A DNA stretch of 64,000 bases from Rhizomys pruinosus (GCA_009823505.1 VZQC01000265.1:4370503-4434502), one strand, 5' to 3'. Positions 23,277-35,782 are shown, counted from the stretch's first letter. Numbers and translations are program-made. The notes: generated by a model not told the origin, from the sequence alone.

Positions 23277-24560
23277 TGGATTTTGTTTCTTAATCCATTC
23301 CATTAGCCTGTATCTTTTGTCTGGGGAGTTCTGCCCACTGATATTTAGAGTTGTTATTGAGACATATGTATTGATTCCTATTATTTTAATTTCTGTTTGC
23401 ATTCTTGGTTTAACTTTCTGTTTCCACAGTTATTCCTTCATTTAGTTTCTTTCTGTTGCCCCTTGGGTATAGTCGTTCCTTTCTTCAGCTCTTTGTATTG
23501 CTTCAAGTATTTTCTGAAGGTCTGGTTTTCTGGACATGAATTCTTTCACCCTACTCATGTTATGGGATATTTTTCTTTCCCCTTCATATGTAATAGACAT
23601 TTTTGCTGGGTAAAGCAAAAATGATATGTTTTGGTGAGTTTCTTTTCTGTTCCTCTCTGTTTGGTGTTCCATGTGATTCTTATATATGTATGGGCATATT
23701 GTTAATTAATTTTCGGATTATTTGGATATTCTTCTTCTATGCCTATGATCCATACATTTGGTCTTTTCATGGTCTGCCACATTTCCCACACAGTGCATTC
23801 TTGTGTTGTTTAAAATTTTTTCATAGTCTTTCCTTGAGTGATGCAATTTCTCCACTTTATCATCTAGTCTTGATATTCTGTTTTCTATTTCATTCGATCT
23901 ATTGCTAAGCCTTTCTTCCATCATTTCCAGTATGCTTATTGAGTGTTTCACTTCCTCTTCATTTCAGCCCATGTTTTCTTCAGTATTCTTCTCTTTTGTG
24001 AATTCAGTCAAAACATTATCTCTAACTTCTTTTAGTTCTTTGTTTTGTTTGTTTTTTTGTGTGTTCTATAAATTTGTTGAATTCTTTGATAGTGTTTATG
24101 ATCATTCCTTTATGTTTTGTGTCCTGGTATAGTTCTATGGGGTTCTTGTTTTAGAACTCTGTATAGAACTAGTAGTGTTTAGTGGGGACAAAATTATTTG
24201 TGTTTTTTTCATATTATTATTTTTTCATGGTGATTTTGGCATATAGATTTCTTTTGTTGTTTGTGATACTGGTATGAAACTTACATGCTCCTTTGCTTAG
24301 TTGAAGACTGATTTTGTATTCTTGGTGTGCCTTGGTTGTTTTGTTGTTAGTTATAAAATATAGTTGGTCTAGGCTTCAAGTTCTCTCTTTTGATTTTATA
24401 TTGGAGGGACCAGATATTATAGTCCAGCCAATTAGGAGCTCTCACAGAGGCATCAATCAGATAGTCCTTAGCTGTGGGGTCCCAGCGCCAACTCCTTGCT
24501 CCCAGGGAGTTGCAATGAGAACTGTGTGCAGAGACCTGCTACAGCAGGTCCTGTGAAGTT
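23277..24560 (-). mobile_element. L1-C, second part (ORF2 start, ORF1, 5' region)
   Basis: Continues from 15359 across the young L1: 'ctgtatcttttgtctgggga' (ORF2 start region) at about 23309, ORF1 remnants 23470-24000 with an internal deletion near 23620, then non-coding sequence to 24560, taken as 5' UTR. All frames are broken. Confidence 0.7.
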
Positions 24561-25140
24561 TACTTTTTACCATAAATATCTTTTTAAGGATGTATCACAC
24601 AAGTCCTGTATAAGTTTCAAACAAACTCCTTTATTCGACTTTCTCTAGTAAGTTTCTGTGGCAAATCTCATACAGCAACAGGTTCTTATGCCAAATCTCA
24701 TTCTATTGACTTTGTAGCCAGTTTATATATGGAGAAAACATATGGCTCTCAGATAGTGCATGATAAGGTCTAGGAATGTGCTTTACACAAAGGAGATGGG
24801 GAGAGATAAGACTTAGGTGAATTAACAATATCAGAAAGGCACTAAACCTATTTGAGGGCATGCATAAAATAATAAAAACAATGAAGGCAGTGTAGCAATA
24901 ACATGGACCAGATGGAGATTGTCCCAGGATATTTTCTCATGGAACAAAGCAATTTAGGGCTTAGGTACTACACCTATCTGGTGTTCCAGCAACAGGGTTG
25001 CAAAAGGGCTCTGGTTTCAGTATCTCATTTCCCTGTCTGGGCTGAGCTGCTGGTCAGAATCTCCTGAATTCCATACTGTTTTGAATTAACCCATTGTGGA
25101 CTAGAGCATTCAGCTTCCTTCTGAGGTCTTGGTTCCTACT
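24561..25140 (-). mobile_element. Possible LTR fragment
   Basis: Between L1-C's 5' region and a short tandem repeat. On the minus strand a 'tcgaataaaggag' block at about 24630 resembles an LTR polyadenylation region. No TG...CA ends or TSD were fixed, so the class is uncertain; it could also be L1 5' UTR. Confidence 0.3.
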
Positions 25141-25204
25141 AGCCAGCTGGCAGAGGACAGTTTGGGATGCTTGCTAGGCAAGGCTTAATTCTGGTGCTCA
25201 GGGC

Positions 25205-25335
25205 AGTCTGCAAAGGTCTGTACCCCTACTCCACGTGGAGACTGGATTCAGACACTCTCAGACAGGCTGTAAATGTCTGGACCCCTGCACTACATGGAGG
25301 CAGATTCAGGCACACTCAGGCAGGCTGGAAATTGT
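25205..25335. repeat. Two-copy tandem repeat of about 60 bp
   Basis: Unit 1 (about 25210-25270) and unit 2 (about 25271-25328) share the order 'gtctg.acccct', 'tggag', 'gattcag.cac.ctcag' and 'caggctg'. It may be an L1 5' UTR remnant. Confidence 0.5.
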
Positions 25336-25440
25336 ATGTCTCTTCCTATTTATTCAGTATTGTGTTGGATGTTTAAGCACAAATAATTATACACACATAA
25401 GAAAAGTCTATATGGAAAAAGACATTGCAAAACTATTCTT

Positions 25441-25654
25441 TTTAAAATTTTATTTATTTTTATTGTATGAATGTACTGTCTGCATGTAAGTTTGTGCACC
25501 CATGTCATGCAATGCAATGGAGGTCCGAAGAGGGTGTCAGATTCCCCTGGAACTGGAGTTAAGGACAGTTCTCCATGTGGGTGCTGGGGATTGAACCCCA
25601 GTCCTCTCCAAGAGCAGTCAGTGCTCTTAACTGCTAGGGCATCTCTCCAGCCCC
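25441..25654 (-). mobile_element. B3/B2-type SINE
   Basis: Minus-oriented tRNA-derived SINE with the 5' end at 25654 and a T-rich tail complement at 25441. Perfect 15-bp TSD 'tgcaaaactattctt' (25426-25440 and 25655-25669). Its box-B-like region is mutated ('gattgaacccc'). Confidence 0.92.
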
Positions 25655-25669
25655 TGCAAAACTATTCTT

Positions 25670-25861
25670 ATGTCTATGCCCTTGATTATAAAAGTTTGGC
25701 TTCCTCTGTGTCGGGAGGTTCCAGTCTCCCAGGTCATCAGCCTTTTGGCCCTAGGTGTGGCAGTCATGTCTGACTGTGGCTTGACTGCTGGGGTGTAAGA
25801 AGGGAAGTGGGAGGGAGTAGAGTGGGTGCTGAGACGGTAATAAGAATAAAGAGATCTGAAG
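25670..25861 (+). mobile_element. Possible LTR-like remnant, split by an L1
   Basis: Unrecognised sequence with an AATAAA at about 25845. It continues after the L1 insertion at 26450-26525. The class was not determined. Confidence 0.25.
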
Positions 25862-25874
25862 AAAGAGACCTGGG

Positions 25875-26436
25875 CTGGGACTAACCCAAACGCCCCTCAA
25901 GTGGATAGAGAAAATGTGGTACATCTACACAATGGAGTTCTATGCAGCAGTAAAGAAAGATAACAACATGAGCTTTGCAGGAAAATGGCTGGAGCTAGAA
26001 GACATCATGCAGAGTGAAGTAACACAGTCCCCCCAAAAACAAATGACAAATGGTATCCCTCATCTGTGGATGCTAGTGCCAATTACCTAGTTGTAATTAT
26101 TTCTTGTACATGGCCCCCTTGAGCTTTTGTCCAAGCAGTTGGGAGTGATGCATATTGGAAACAACAACAACAGCAACGACGACAACAACAACAACAACAG
26201 AAAGGACTGTATCAAAGAACTGACTGAAACAGTGAACTTCTGCTCAAGACACGCAACTTCCACATGGAGAATATTGAGAAAGACCAAGAAAGCGATGAAA
26301 AGTATGTTTGGCAGAATACATGAGCTCTTGTGGGGTGGGGGGATAGGATGGGGGACATGGGTCAAGATTTGATAATCTTGTACTATATTATATATATATA
26401 TATATATATAAAATATATATATATATCTATATTTAA
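25875..26436 (+). mobile_element. 5'-truncated L1 3' end with TSD
   Basis: Starts in the last about 200 bases of ORF2 ('gtggatagagaaaatgtggt', 'tggagctagaagacatcat') and ends in a TA-rich tail. A 13-bp TSD 'aaagagacctggg' lies at 25862-25874 and 26437-26449. Its 3' UTR is only about 0.3 kb and shows the ordinary arrangement, which makes it the useful comparison for the expanded 3' UTR of the young L1. Confidence 0.9.
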
Positions 26437-26525
26437 AAAGAGACCTGGGAGTTGTGTCAGTGAGAAAAACTCATTTATTGCAGGGGTTTAAGCACTTATA
26501 TACTTTTTTGGGGTTCTACTGCCTA

Positions 26526-29500
26526 AAAGAACATATGGAGACTACACAACACAGTCCTGAATAATAAATGTTAAGGAAGAAGTAAAGAAATAAAAGTATT
26601 CCTAAAACTAAATGAAAATGACATGCACAACAACAAAACCTATGGGATGCTTTAAAAGCAGTCCTAAGAGGGAAGTTTATATCCCTGAGTGCAAACATTA
26701 AAAACAAAAGAAAACAAACCAAACAAACAAAAAAACAGAAAGAAAACAAACGAATGATCTAACTCTACAGCTAAAAACACTTGAGAGACAACAACAAATG
26801 AACCCTAAACCCAACAGATATGAAGAAATAACAAAAATCAGAGCAGAAATCAATGAAATAGAAACAAAAAAAAATACAAAGAATCAATGATTCTAAAAGT
26901 TGGTTCTTTGAAAGGATAAACAAGATAGTCTAGTTAACCAAAAGAAGGAAAGAGCAACTATAGCGAATAGAATTTGTGATGAAAGCAGAAATATCACAAC
27001 AGACAAAGAAAAGATTCAGATAATCATATGGGAATACTTCAAAAACCTATACTCTACTAAATTTGAAAACCTAAGAGAAATCGATGAATATCTGAAATCC
27101 TGGAAATCAATGAAGTTTAACCAAGAAGAGATTGACAGCTTAAACAGACCCACAATATTGGAGAAAATTGAAAATATAAGAAAAAAAGAAACCCCAAAAA
27201 AACCAAAACAAAACACAGGCCCAGGTGGTTTCATTGGAGAATTCTATAAAACATTTAAGGAGGACTTACAAACCTTAGTACTCAAACTATTTAGAAGGAA
27301 ACAAATAGAGGGATATCCTGCAAATTCCTCATGAAGCCAGGCTTACCCTAATACCATAACCAGGAAAAGATACAACCAAAAAAGAAAGCTATAGACCCAT
27401 CTCATTAATGAACATAGATTGAAAAATTCTCAACAAAATACTTGCAAACTGCATATAGACTCACAGAAAAATTATCATCCATCATCACCAAGTTAGATTA
27501 ATACCATAGATGCAGGGATGGTTCAACATATCTAAATCAATAAATATCATAACACACATAAATGGACTGAAAGACAAAAACCACAGGATCATCTCAACTG
27601 ACACAGAACAAGCCTTTGACAAAACCCAGCATCCTTTCATGCTTAAAGTCCCAGAGGGAATTTGACTGGAGGGAGCATTCTTCAATGTAATCAAAGCCAT
27701 ATATAAAAATCCCACAGCCACTATCATCCTAAATAGAGAAAAGATAGAAGCATTCACCTTAAAGGCAGGAATACAGCAGGGCAGTCCCCTATCACCACTC
27801 CTCTTCAATATAGTACTTGACTTATTTCCCTAGCAAGCATTTCAAGAAAGGGAAATTAAAGGAGCACTAATTGGAAAAGAGGAAACCAAGCTATCCCTTT
27901 TTGCAGAGGACAAGATATTCTACATATGAGATGATAAATGGTCTACCAGAAATCTCCTACAAATGATTAACAGTTTCAGTAAAGTGGCAGGGTACAAAAT
28001 TAACCTAGAAAAACCAGTAGCCTTTCTTTACATCAACAACAAGCAACTGGAGAAGGAATATAAGGAGACCTTCCCACTCACAATAGCCTCAAAAACAATG
28101 AATACCTAGGAACAAGCCTAACCAAAGACACCGAAGATCTCTACAACAAAAATTTTAAACCTCTGAGGAAGAAGATTGAAGAAGACATCAGAAAATGGAA
28201 AGACTTCCAATGGTCATGGGTTGTAAAAATTAATATAGTAAAAATGTCCATTCTATCCAAGTTAATATACAGATACAATGCAATCCCAATTAAAATCCCC
28301 AAGAGTTTCTTCACAGACGTGGAAAAAAAATCCTGAATATTAAAAGCAACCCTGTGTGAAAAGAGCAATACAAGGGCATCAATATACCAGAATTCAAATT
28401 ATATTACAGAGCTACAGTCATATAAACAGCCTGATATGGGCACAAAAACAAACCTGTAGACCAATGGAACAAAATTGAAGATCCAAACTTTAGCACACAC
28501 AATTTCATTCACCTCATATTTGACAAAGGGGCCAAGAAGACCCAATGGAGGAAAGATAGCATCTTTAGCAAATGGTGTTGGTAAACCTGGATCACCACTT
28601 GTAGAAGAATAAAATTAAACCCCTACCTCTCAACCTGTAAAAAATTAACTCAAAATGGATCAAAGACATCAAAGTGAAGCCCAAAACTCCAAAGGTGATT
28701 GAAGAAAACATTGACACCAACCTACAAGACGTAGGCATAGAAAAAGTCTTTCTAAATCAGACAGCATCTGCACAGGAAATAAGGTCGACAATTGACAATT
28801 GGGAACTCATTAAACTCCAAAGTTTCTGTTCACCAAAAGAAACAATCAGTGAAGTGAAGAGGAAATCCAGAGTGGGAGGAAAACTTCACTGCTGATATAT
28901 CTGACAGAACATTAACTTCCAGAATATATAAACTACTCAAAAAACTAAGAAAACAAATGACTCACTCAAAATTGGAGTAAAGAGCTGAACAGAGACTTCA
29001 CAAGTGAGAAAATAAAGATGGCTGAGAAACATCTTAAATGTTCAACATCACTAATAATTAAGGGAATGCAAATTTAACCCCCTTTAAGATATCATCTCAC
29101 TCCAATAAGACTAGCTAGGATCACGAAAACCAATGATACCAAATGCTGGAGAGGCTGTGGGGAAAGGGGAACACTCATCCACTGCTGGTGGGAATGTCAA
29201 CTCATACAATCACTGTGGAAAGCAGTGTGGAGAAACCTTAAAAGACCGAAAATGAGCTTACCACCTGACCCAGTCATACCACTCCTGGGTATATACCCAC
29301 AAGACTCATCCTACTGCAGAGATACATGCATATCCATGTTTATTGCAGCTCTCTTCACAACAGCAAAGAACTGCAACCAATCCAAGTGCCCCTCAACCAA
29401 TGACTGGATAGAGAAAATGTGGTACATCTACACAATGGAGTTCTATGCAATGGTAAAGAAAGATGACATCATGAACTTTGCAAGTAAATGGCTGGAACTC

Positions 29501-30049
29501 AAAGATATTATGCTAAGTGTAGTAACACAGTCCCAGAAAAAACAAATGATAATTGTATTCCTCATTTCTGGATGCTAGCACCAAGTACCTACTTGTATGG
29601 CAGACTGAATAATGTTAATGTTACATTTCTCTTTATCTATAAGCAACTGTGCTCTTAGAATATGAATCCCTTAATGGGCTCTAGAATTAACCTATCACTT
29701 ATGTTCAGACTTAATAATTTTGGTATATTTGGTGGAGGGTATGTATGGATACTTTAGAGTAATATAAATTTAAAAGGTAAGAATATGAATCCCAAAATAT
29801 GATTTGTAAATAACATACAGTTTATTTTCAGAAGTCATGATTTTAGTATAGGTTATATATAATATATTATATATATATATTATTATATATAATATTTAAT
29901 ATAATTATAATTATAAATATAATATATTATATAATATATAACCTATATATATAGTATAGGTTTATATAGACTAGTTATAATATATATTGTATGTCATAAC
30001 ATAAAATATGCTATATATATATCATATATCTATCGATAGTCTATAATTA

Positions 30050-30080
<31 letters not shown>

Positions 30081-30298
30081 TAAAACAATAAGGATTGGAG
30101 GGAACAAAAAAAGAACTGGAACAGGGAACCAACTGAAGCAGTAAAGTTCTTTCCCTCAAAAAATAATCCTCTGCTTTGAAAAACTTTGAAAAGACTCAGA
30201 AGGGGATACAGAACATGAGGGGTGGTGGGCATGTAGGAGGAAATACTTCTGGATTGAACTATGAAATGCACAAAACTTCAATAAAAATATTTTTAAAA
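26526..30298 (+). mobile_element. L1-D: decayed ORF2 and 3' UTR
   Basis: From the middle of ORF2 to the 3' end. Residual frames at 27110-27334, 28674-28895 and 29225-29578 match the RT linker, C-terminal and Cys-motif-to-end segments of ORF2, but many stops and indels separate them. The FADD region is altered (about 27905). The 3' UTR (about 29580-30298) is expanded by AT and GT simple repeats and ends 'caataaaaatattttt'. Confidence 0.85.
29856..30078. repeat. AT-rich low-complexity tract ending in (GT)n
   Basis: Alternating TA/AT runs followed by about 12 GT units (30051-30076), inside the L1-D 3' UTR. Confidence 0.9.
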
Positions 30299-30465
30299 AG
30301 AAAATCAGTTGCCCTTCTGTACACTAGCAGTGAATACACAGAATGAAATTCAGGAGGCAACCCCATTAATAATAACTTTAAGTGTATAAACAAAAATTCA
30401 TAAACATTTTATAAAAGTGCAAGTTTTATCTGATTAATACTATGAGTTTCAGTTGAAAACAGTTT
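30299..30465 (+). mobile_element. Ancient L1 ORF2 scrap
   Basis: 'cagttgcccttctgtacact' and 'gaggcaaccccattaataat' resemble the ORF2 region after the FADD motif. It is strongly diverged. Confidence 0.5.
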
Positions 30466-30480
30466 TTAAAAATCTAAATA

Positions 30481-30920
30481 TGGAAATGTGTATCCCCAGT
30501 AGGACTCCTGTATTAAACCTCACCTACCCAAAGCTCAGGGATCTTTGCAGAGGCTTACGGCCTACTGGCAGCTTCCATATGTGAACTTGTGGCAATGTTG
30601 ACAACAGGCATGTGACCCATGCCAACTCAGACAAAGTCTCAGAGTGGAGGAAGAAAAATGGGTGGGAGACTGGCCCTGGACTGAGAGCTATAGGAGACTG
30701 ATGACTGCTGGGTGAAACTTTATTTAGATTTCTAGGTGTGCTGGCTAGACTGCAGTGGATGAAATTTGCCCAGAAGGACATCTGGGTTCCAAAGCTTTAC
30801 TGGATAGGACATAACATGAATGATGTAATGCATGAGTTCTGACAGAGTGTTGGTGCATGAGGAGGCTAAATTTGATTAAGAACCATTGTATGAAATGTAA
30901 AAATGCTCAATAAAAATAAT
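30481..30920 (+). mobile_element. Lx-like L1 3' end with TSD
   Basis: A 440-bp 5'-truncated 3' UTR ending 'tgctcaataaaaataat'. Perfect 15-bp TSD 'ttaaaaatctaaata' at 30466-30480 and 30921-30935. Confidence 0.9.
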
Positions 30921-30944
30921 TTAAAAATCTAAATAATGGACATC

Positions 30945-31195
30945 TTTTTTTATAAGGAAGAGTTTATTTGAGCTTATGATTAATGGTTCCAGGGAATTAA
31001 GAGTCCAATTGGCAGGGAGGCATGGTGGCTGGGGCTCGAGCAGAAAGTGGAGGTTCACATCTCCAATGAGCACAGGAAGTCAAGTGAGAGCCTCTGGACA
31101 CTAGCAAGGTTTGTTAAACTCACTAAGCCCTCCCCCAGTGACATACTTCCTCCAAGATGGCCACATCTTTCTTACCTCCCCCACCAAGACCCAGG
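30945..31195 (+). mobile_element. URR1-like fragment
   Basis: It shares 'aaggaagagtttatttgagc', 'ggttccagggaattaagagt' and 'ctcactaagcc' with the element at 37933-38292 (reverse complement). Both ends are missing. Confidence 0.7.
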
Positions 31196-31440
31196 GAACA
31201 AAGGAGAAGACATAGAAAGAATATAAAAGCTGGAGGAGGGGGAGAAGTGCTGTGTAGTGTTGTCTTATGGGCAGGACATGGTGATGAGTTCAGCTCATAG
31301 CAGGTGTGGTTATCAGCACAAGACTTGTGGAAGATCCATCCAGCCCAAATCTTTGCGTAGATAGAGTCGATGATATTCACACCCCACTCCCTCCTGAGGA
31401 GCTGTTGGCAGTTGTTAGCTACTCAGGTAGGGTGAACCAT
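31196..31440 (+). mobile_element. Probable Lx-like L1 3' UTR scrap
   Basis: Blocks such as 'gggcaggacatggtgatgag' and 'ctgaggagctgttggcagtt' resemble Lx 3' UTRs in the window. The boundaries are approximate. Confidence 0.45.
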
Positions 31441-33775
31441 TCTTTCTTTAATTATAGATCTATTATTCTCCACCAAAACTTTAAAGGACATTATGCAGAA
31501 ATGAAAGGGCAACTCATGACATTGGAGAAAGTATTTTCTTTTTTTTTATTTAATTTTTATTGATGCTTTGTGCATTTCGTACATCATTTTCCAATTCAGA
31601 TCAGGCATATTTCCCTTTCCCTTCCCCCCCACCCCCACCCCATCCCAGATCATGTATTCTGCCATAACTGTCCTGCATCTTTCTCTCCGTTTTTTTATTT
31701 CCTTTTTTTAGCTATAAGTGATAATCCATGAGTACAAGCATCCTTCGTGCAAAACCAATCTGCAGGCTGTTGTGCCCAAACCCCCACAGCCCCACCATCC
31801 AGTGGGGGGTGACAGGTTGTTTGTTCAATCAAGTTGATCAAATGAGTGTCCAGACTACATCGCTGTAGTTTCACCATTCACCCCAATCGGAGCCTTTACA
31901 TTCTACCACGCCCCCTCTTCTGCAGATTGTTCCCTAGGCTTAGAAAAGGGGCACAGGTGGATGAGAAGTAAAACAGTCCACTCTCTCTGGAGCTGTTGAC
32001 TTGGACAAGGAGAAATATGATGAAAAGGTCGTTCTCCACCTGTAATTGGAGACAACTATTATAGAATAATCTCTTATAAAACCGGTTAAAATGCCTTCTT
32101 TAATTGACTAATAGACATAAGAACTGTGGAAAGATTATTATACTCTGTTCAGAACCAAATATAATACTAAAGTCCTTGTGCTATGCACTTAGGCAAAGTT
32201 ATTAATGCAGGAGCTCTGACATCACAATGGATTATTCTACGAGGGAGGATGTTTCTCAGGGGATCCAAGGCCCCACAAAAGGTAAGGGCTCCTTGCCCCT
32301 AAGATTGGGATACCTGCAGAGGGAGAGGTGATAAGACCCTGCTGCAAAGACCTGACGTTAACATGGGAGGGAAGTATTGAGACCGCACATGCAATTGTAC
32401 AGATGGCCTCTGGAATGCCAGAGAGTGTTACCAAAGGCCACTAAACCAATAAAGCAAATACGGGTTCCTGAGTCAAGCAAGACTCCAACATCAGCACCAG
32501 CTCACACCTACACCTGCCTGTGAAATACTGTGCAGCAGAGGCAGCCATGTGCCTGTATATCCCAAATTAAATTGGCTATTGTCTCTCTCCGTGGAGGAAA
32601 TAACCCAGGGCTGATGCCCACAAGCTTACATCCTCTACAGGTTAGGAGATGTATAAGCCACAGTAAAACCCTGTCATATTTAACAGGGGGGAAAAATGTA
32701 ATTCATGGATTAACATATCATCCAAACATATGTGTCTATGCCAAAGTAACCTACCATAAACTATTAGTGCTGCTTAAATACCTATATATCTAACTGCTGT
32801 GCTTCATTAGTAGATCGAAAGGTTACTCTGCGAAAAACTGTCAGCCATTAAAGGAAACAGCCAGAATGACCAGAGAAAGTATTTTCAACTATACATCTAC
32901 TAAGATTCTCATGTATAGTACAAAGAACCTAGTACTAGAAAGACATCCAATACAAAGAATGGGCAATGTTTTAAGAGACATTTTCAAAACATATGCAAAT
33001 GACAAATTACATGAAAAAATTCTCAGAATTATCAGTCATTAAAGAAAAGAAAATCAAACTATATTATGACACTAAAAGTATTTATCCTATCTAAGTATAA
33101 TTTTGTAAATGTAATCATTAAAAGTAGGTAAGTGTTGTTACCACCAAAAAATGATTAATATATTTGGAGATTCACGTGTCCAATTAACTCGTTAGCCCAC
33201 CCACAACATATATATCTATATATATCTATGATATATATTATATATATTATAACAGCATTCATTGCTAACATGAAAATAAAAAAAATTTCTATTTATTAAA
33301 TATAAATATCAATAATAAAAACAATATGACACCATTTCACACTATGATGTTTTACTTAAACCACAACAAACATTGCTCTCACATATTGTGATGGGGGATG
33401 GAAAGTTGTAGAACCACTAAGACAGCAGTTTCCTAGTTCATCCAAAATTAGAATTTACATATGATGAACAAATATATTCTTACACAGATAAATAGTATCA
33501 TCTATTCCTAGGTATATAAACAGTATTATTAGAACCATACAACACAAAACTACAGTGTGAAATTTTAACGGCAACATTCACAGTAACTAAAAATGTAGAA
33601 GCCCAAGTGTTAATTAAAAAAATAAACAATATGTGATCTATTCATATCATGTAGTATGGTTCAGTAATGGAAAGCATTAACTGAAAGTACATGATACAGT
33701 GTGATTGATGTTCAAAATATGTTAAGTGAAAGAGGTCATAGACAATAGTTCACATATGGTAGGACTCTACTTTTT
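31441..33775 (+). mobile_element. Ancient L1 ORF2 remnant, interrupted
   Basis: Weak ORF2 C-terminal blocks before (31480-31537) and after (32887-33775) the young L1 insertion, for example 'acagcagtttcctagttcat' and 'gtagaagcccaagtgttaat'. It is very diverged and has no frame. Confidence 0.55.
31538..32872 (-). mobile_element. Young L1 3' UTR copy with 5' inversion
   Basis: 31538-32006 is minus-oriented and equals 484-951 of the first copy. 32007-32872 is the same 3' UTR in the opposite orientation, matching the complement of about 952-1822. The inverted block ends exactly where the direct block stops, so no base of the 3' UTR is clearly lost. TSD 'gagaaagtattttc' (31524-31537 and 32873-32886). 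This is the twin-priming structure known for L1. Confidence 0.9.
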
Positions 33776-34360
33776 ATTTTCAATAAAATATTTTTATTGT
33801 TTCAATATATATACATAAATATATACAAACGTGCATACACATCACATATCACCTAAGTTAAGTTGGAGGTTTTTCTTTTTCTTTTCTTTTTTTTTTTTTT
33901 TTGCTAAAAGATGTCATGTTTTCCTTAAGGAAGTGTTTGAAGGCTCCTCCCTGGCAAGCCCAAACAACCATCAATCCTGCCCCTGTGCTTCACACTGGGG
34001 TCCCTCCCTCCCATGGTCACCCAAATAATGTCCAGCAAGCACACGTCCTATCCTGATTCCCCTGCACTGGCCTCCATAACACAGCCAACAGAGTGTGGAT
34101 TGCCATTGTTGGTAGTCCAACAATGGCAATCCACACTCTGAAGAGGCTGAAATCCCAGCAGCTGCTCAGTCCACAAGCTGGATGTCTCAGTAGTCCCCAT
34201 CTGGCATTGAAGGTTGGAGGATTCTTTGAGGGACATGAGTCTTCAGTCCATATTGGAGGGTTAAAAAGCTGTGTCTCATGTTTTCGAAGAATGGCAAAAG
34301 CATTGGCAGCCACAGAGTAGATGCACTTGCCAGTAAGAACTGAAGACAGGCCAAACAACA

Positions 34361-34363
<3 letters not shown>
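33776..34363. other. Unclassified repeat-like sequence with a perfect hairpin
   Basis: No coding support. It has a T-rich run at 33873-33902, then sequence of a style common in rodent interspersed repeats. A 23-bp perfect inverted repeat lies at 34090-34139. Confidence 0.4.
34090..34139. repeat. Perfect 23-bp inverted repeat, 4-nt loop
   Basis: Left arm 34090-34112 begins 'agagtgtggattgccattg'; the right arm 34117-34139 is its exact reverse complement; the loop is 'tagt'. The arms contain no simple repeat. Confidence 0.95.

Positions 34364-34418
<55 letters not shown>
34364..34418. repeat. (CT)n microsatellite
   Basis: About 26 CT units, uninterrupted until 'gtct' at the end. Confidence 0.95.
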
Positions 34419-34420
<2 letters not shown>

Positions 34421-34427
34421 ATTTACT

Positions 34428-34592
34428 AAGGTCTCTGGTTTTATATCTGAAGTACAATTTCCGAGGCCTTACTGATTATTTATTTCTGGTTATACTTTCT
34501 TTTTGGATGCTTAAGGCCATACACTTAGCCCAGATTAACCAAGCTTTTTGTTTTCTCAAGATCAGTTGAGGATCTGGTCCTCAGGAGTGTCC
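34428..34592 (+). repeat. Unclassified repeat family, copy 1 of 3
   Basis: Shares 'tatttatttctggttatact', 'ggatgcttaaggcca' and 'gtcagttgaggatctggtcc'-like blocks with 53815-53990 (same orientation) and 58165-58345 (opposite). I do not recognise the family. Confidence 0.6.
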
Positions 34593-34985
34593 AAGTTTGT
34601 CTTCCATTGCTGTGACAAAACACTCTGACCAACACCAACTTGGGGAGGAAAGGGTTTATTCAGTTTACATCTCCTGGGTCACAATTCTCAGGGAGCCCAA
34701 GGCAAGAACTCAGGGCAGGAACCTGGACGCAGGAGCTGAAGCACAGGCCATGGAGGAATGCTGTTCACTGGCTTGCTCACTCCTCTGGCTCATGCCCAGC
34801 CTGCCTTCTTATACCATTACACAACCACCTGCCCAGGGTGGCACCACTCATTGTGGGCTGGGCCCTTCCACACTGCTTGGACATCAAGACAATACTCCAC
34901 AGATGTGACCATAGGCCAATCCAATGGAGCCAATTGAGGCTCCCTCAACCCAGGTGTGTCAAGTTGACACTAAAGCGATCCAGCA
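34593..34985 (+). mobile_element. URR1-like DNA transposon
   Basis: Nearly complete: starts around 'gtcttccattgctgtgacaa' and ends with 'caggtgtgtcaagttgacac'. Its reverse complement matches 11451-12113 without that copy's SINE. The ORFs across it are not conserved coding. Confidence 0.75.
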
Positions 34986-35680
34986 CAAGGGGTCACTAGG
35001 GTTTTCTACTTTTATGAAATGTCTGCAGTAATCAAATCCACAGAAACTTAATAGATGAGGGAATGCCAAGGGCCTTAGGGATATAGAAATGGAAATAAGT
35101 ACTAATCAGCATAGGGTTTATTTTCTCAATGATAAAAACTTTCTGTAACTTTACAGAGATGGTGATTGCAAAACTGTGAAACTTTCAAACCACTAAACTA
35201 TGTACTTTAAAAAATATTGAATTTTATATAGTTCATATAGAACATCTCAATCTTAATTATCTTTCTACTACCTTCACCACTGAACTGTGTACTTTTAAAA
35301 GTACAAAAATTCCCTCTTTGGATATTATAAAAAATAGATGGCCACTACTCATCAAAACAATAATTTTACCACAAACCAGGAAATGCAGATCAATTCTTGT
35401 AGCAAAGATGAGCCTAGGAAGAACTGAAGTCTTAGGTGGAAACCTGGAGAGAGTCCTGGAACTGAAAACAGGACATCAGGGGCAAACAAGAGTCCAAATG
35501 AAAGTAGGGCCTCAGCTAACATCGTGCATCAACATAAGCTTACTCCTTCTGACACCTGTACCTCAGACTTAGGATGTCAGTAACAGCCAAATGTGCAACA
35601 TGATACAACCTTTTATACTGTCTTCAGATTAATTTTGTAAAATGTAAGATTATTAATTTAGAAATAAAACAATTAAAATG
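34986..35680. other. No recognised feature
   Basis: AT-rich non-coding sequence. The short ORF at 35318-35572 has no family signature. Confidence 0.5.
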
Positions 35681-35735
35681 AGGGAGAAAGAGAGAGGGAG
35701 AGGAAGAGGGAGAGGGAGAGGGAGAGGGAGAGGGA

Positions 35736-35782
<47 letters not shown>
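35681..35782. repeat. (GGGAGA)n passing into (GA)n
   Basis: Purine-only array: hexamer units to about 35741, then GA dinucleotides to 35780. Confidence 0.95.

Noticed and set aside
35681..35782. CRISPR-like or regulatory array
   Set aside because: Simple hexamer/dinucleotide purine repeat without spacers.
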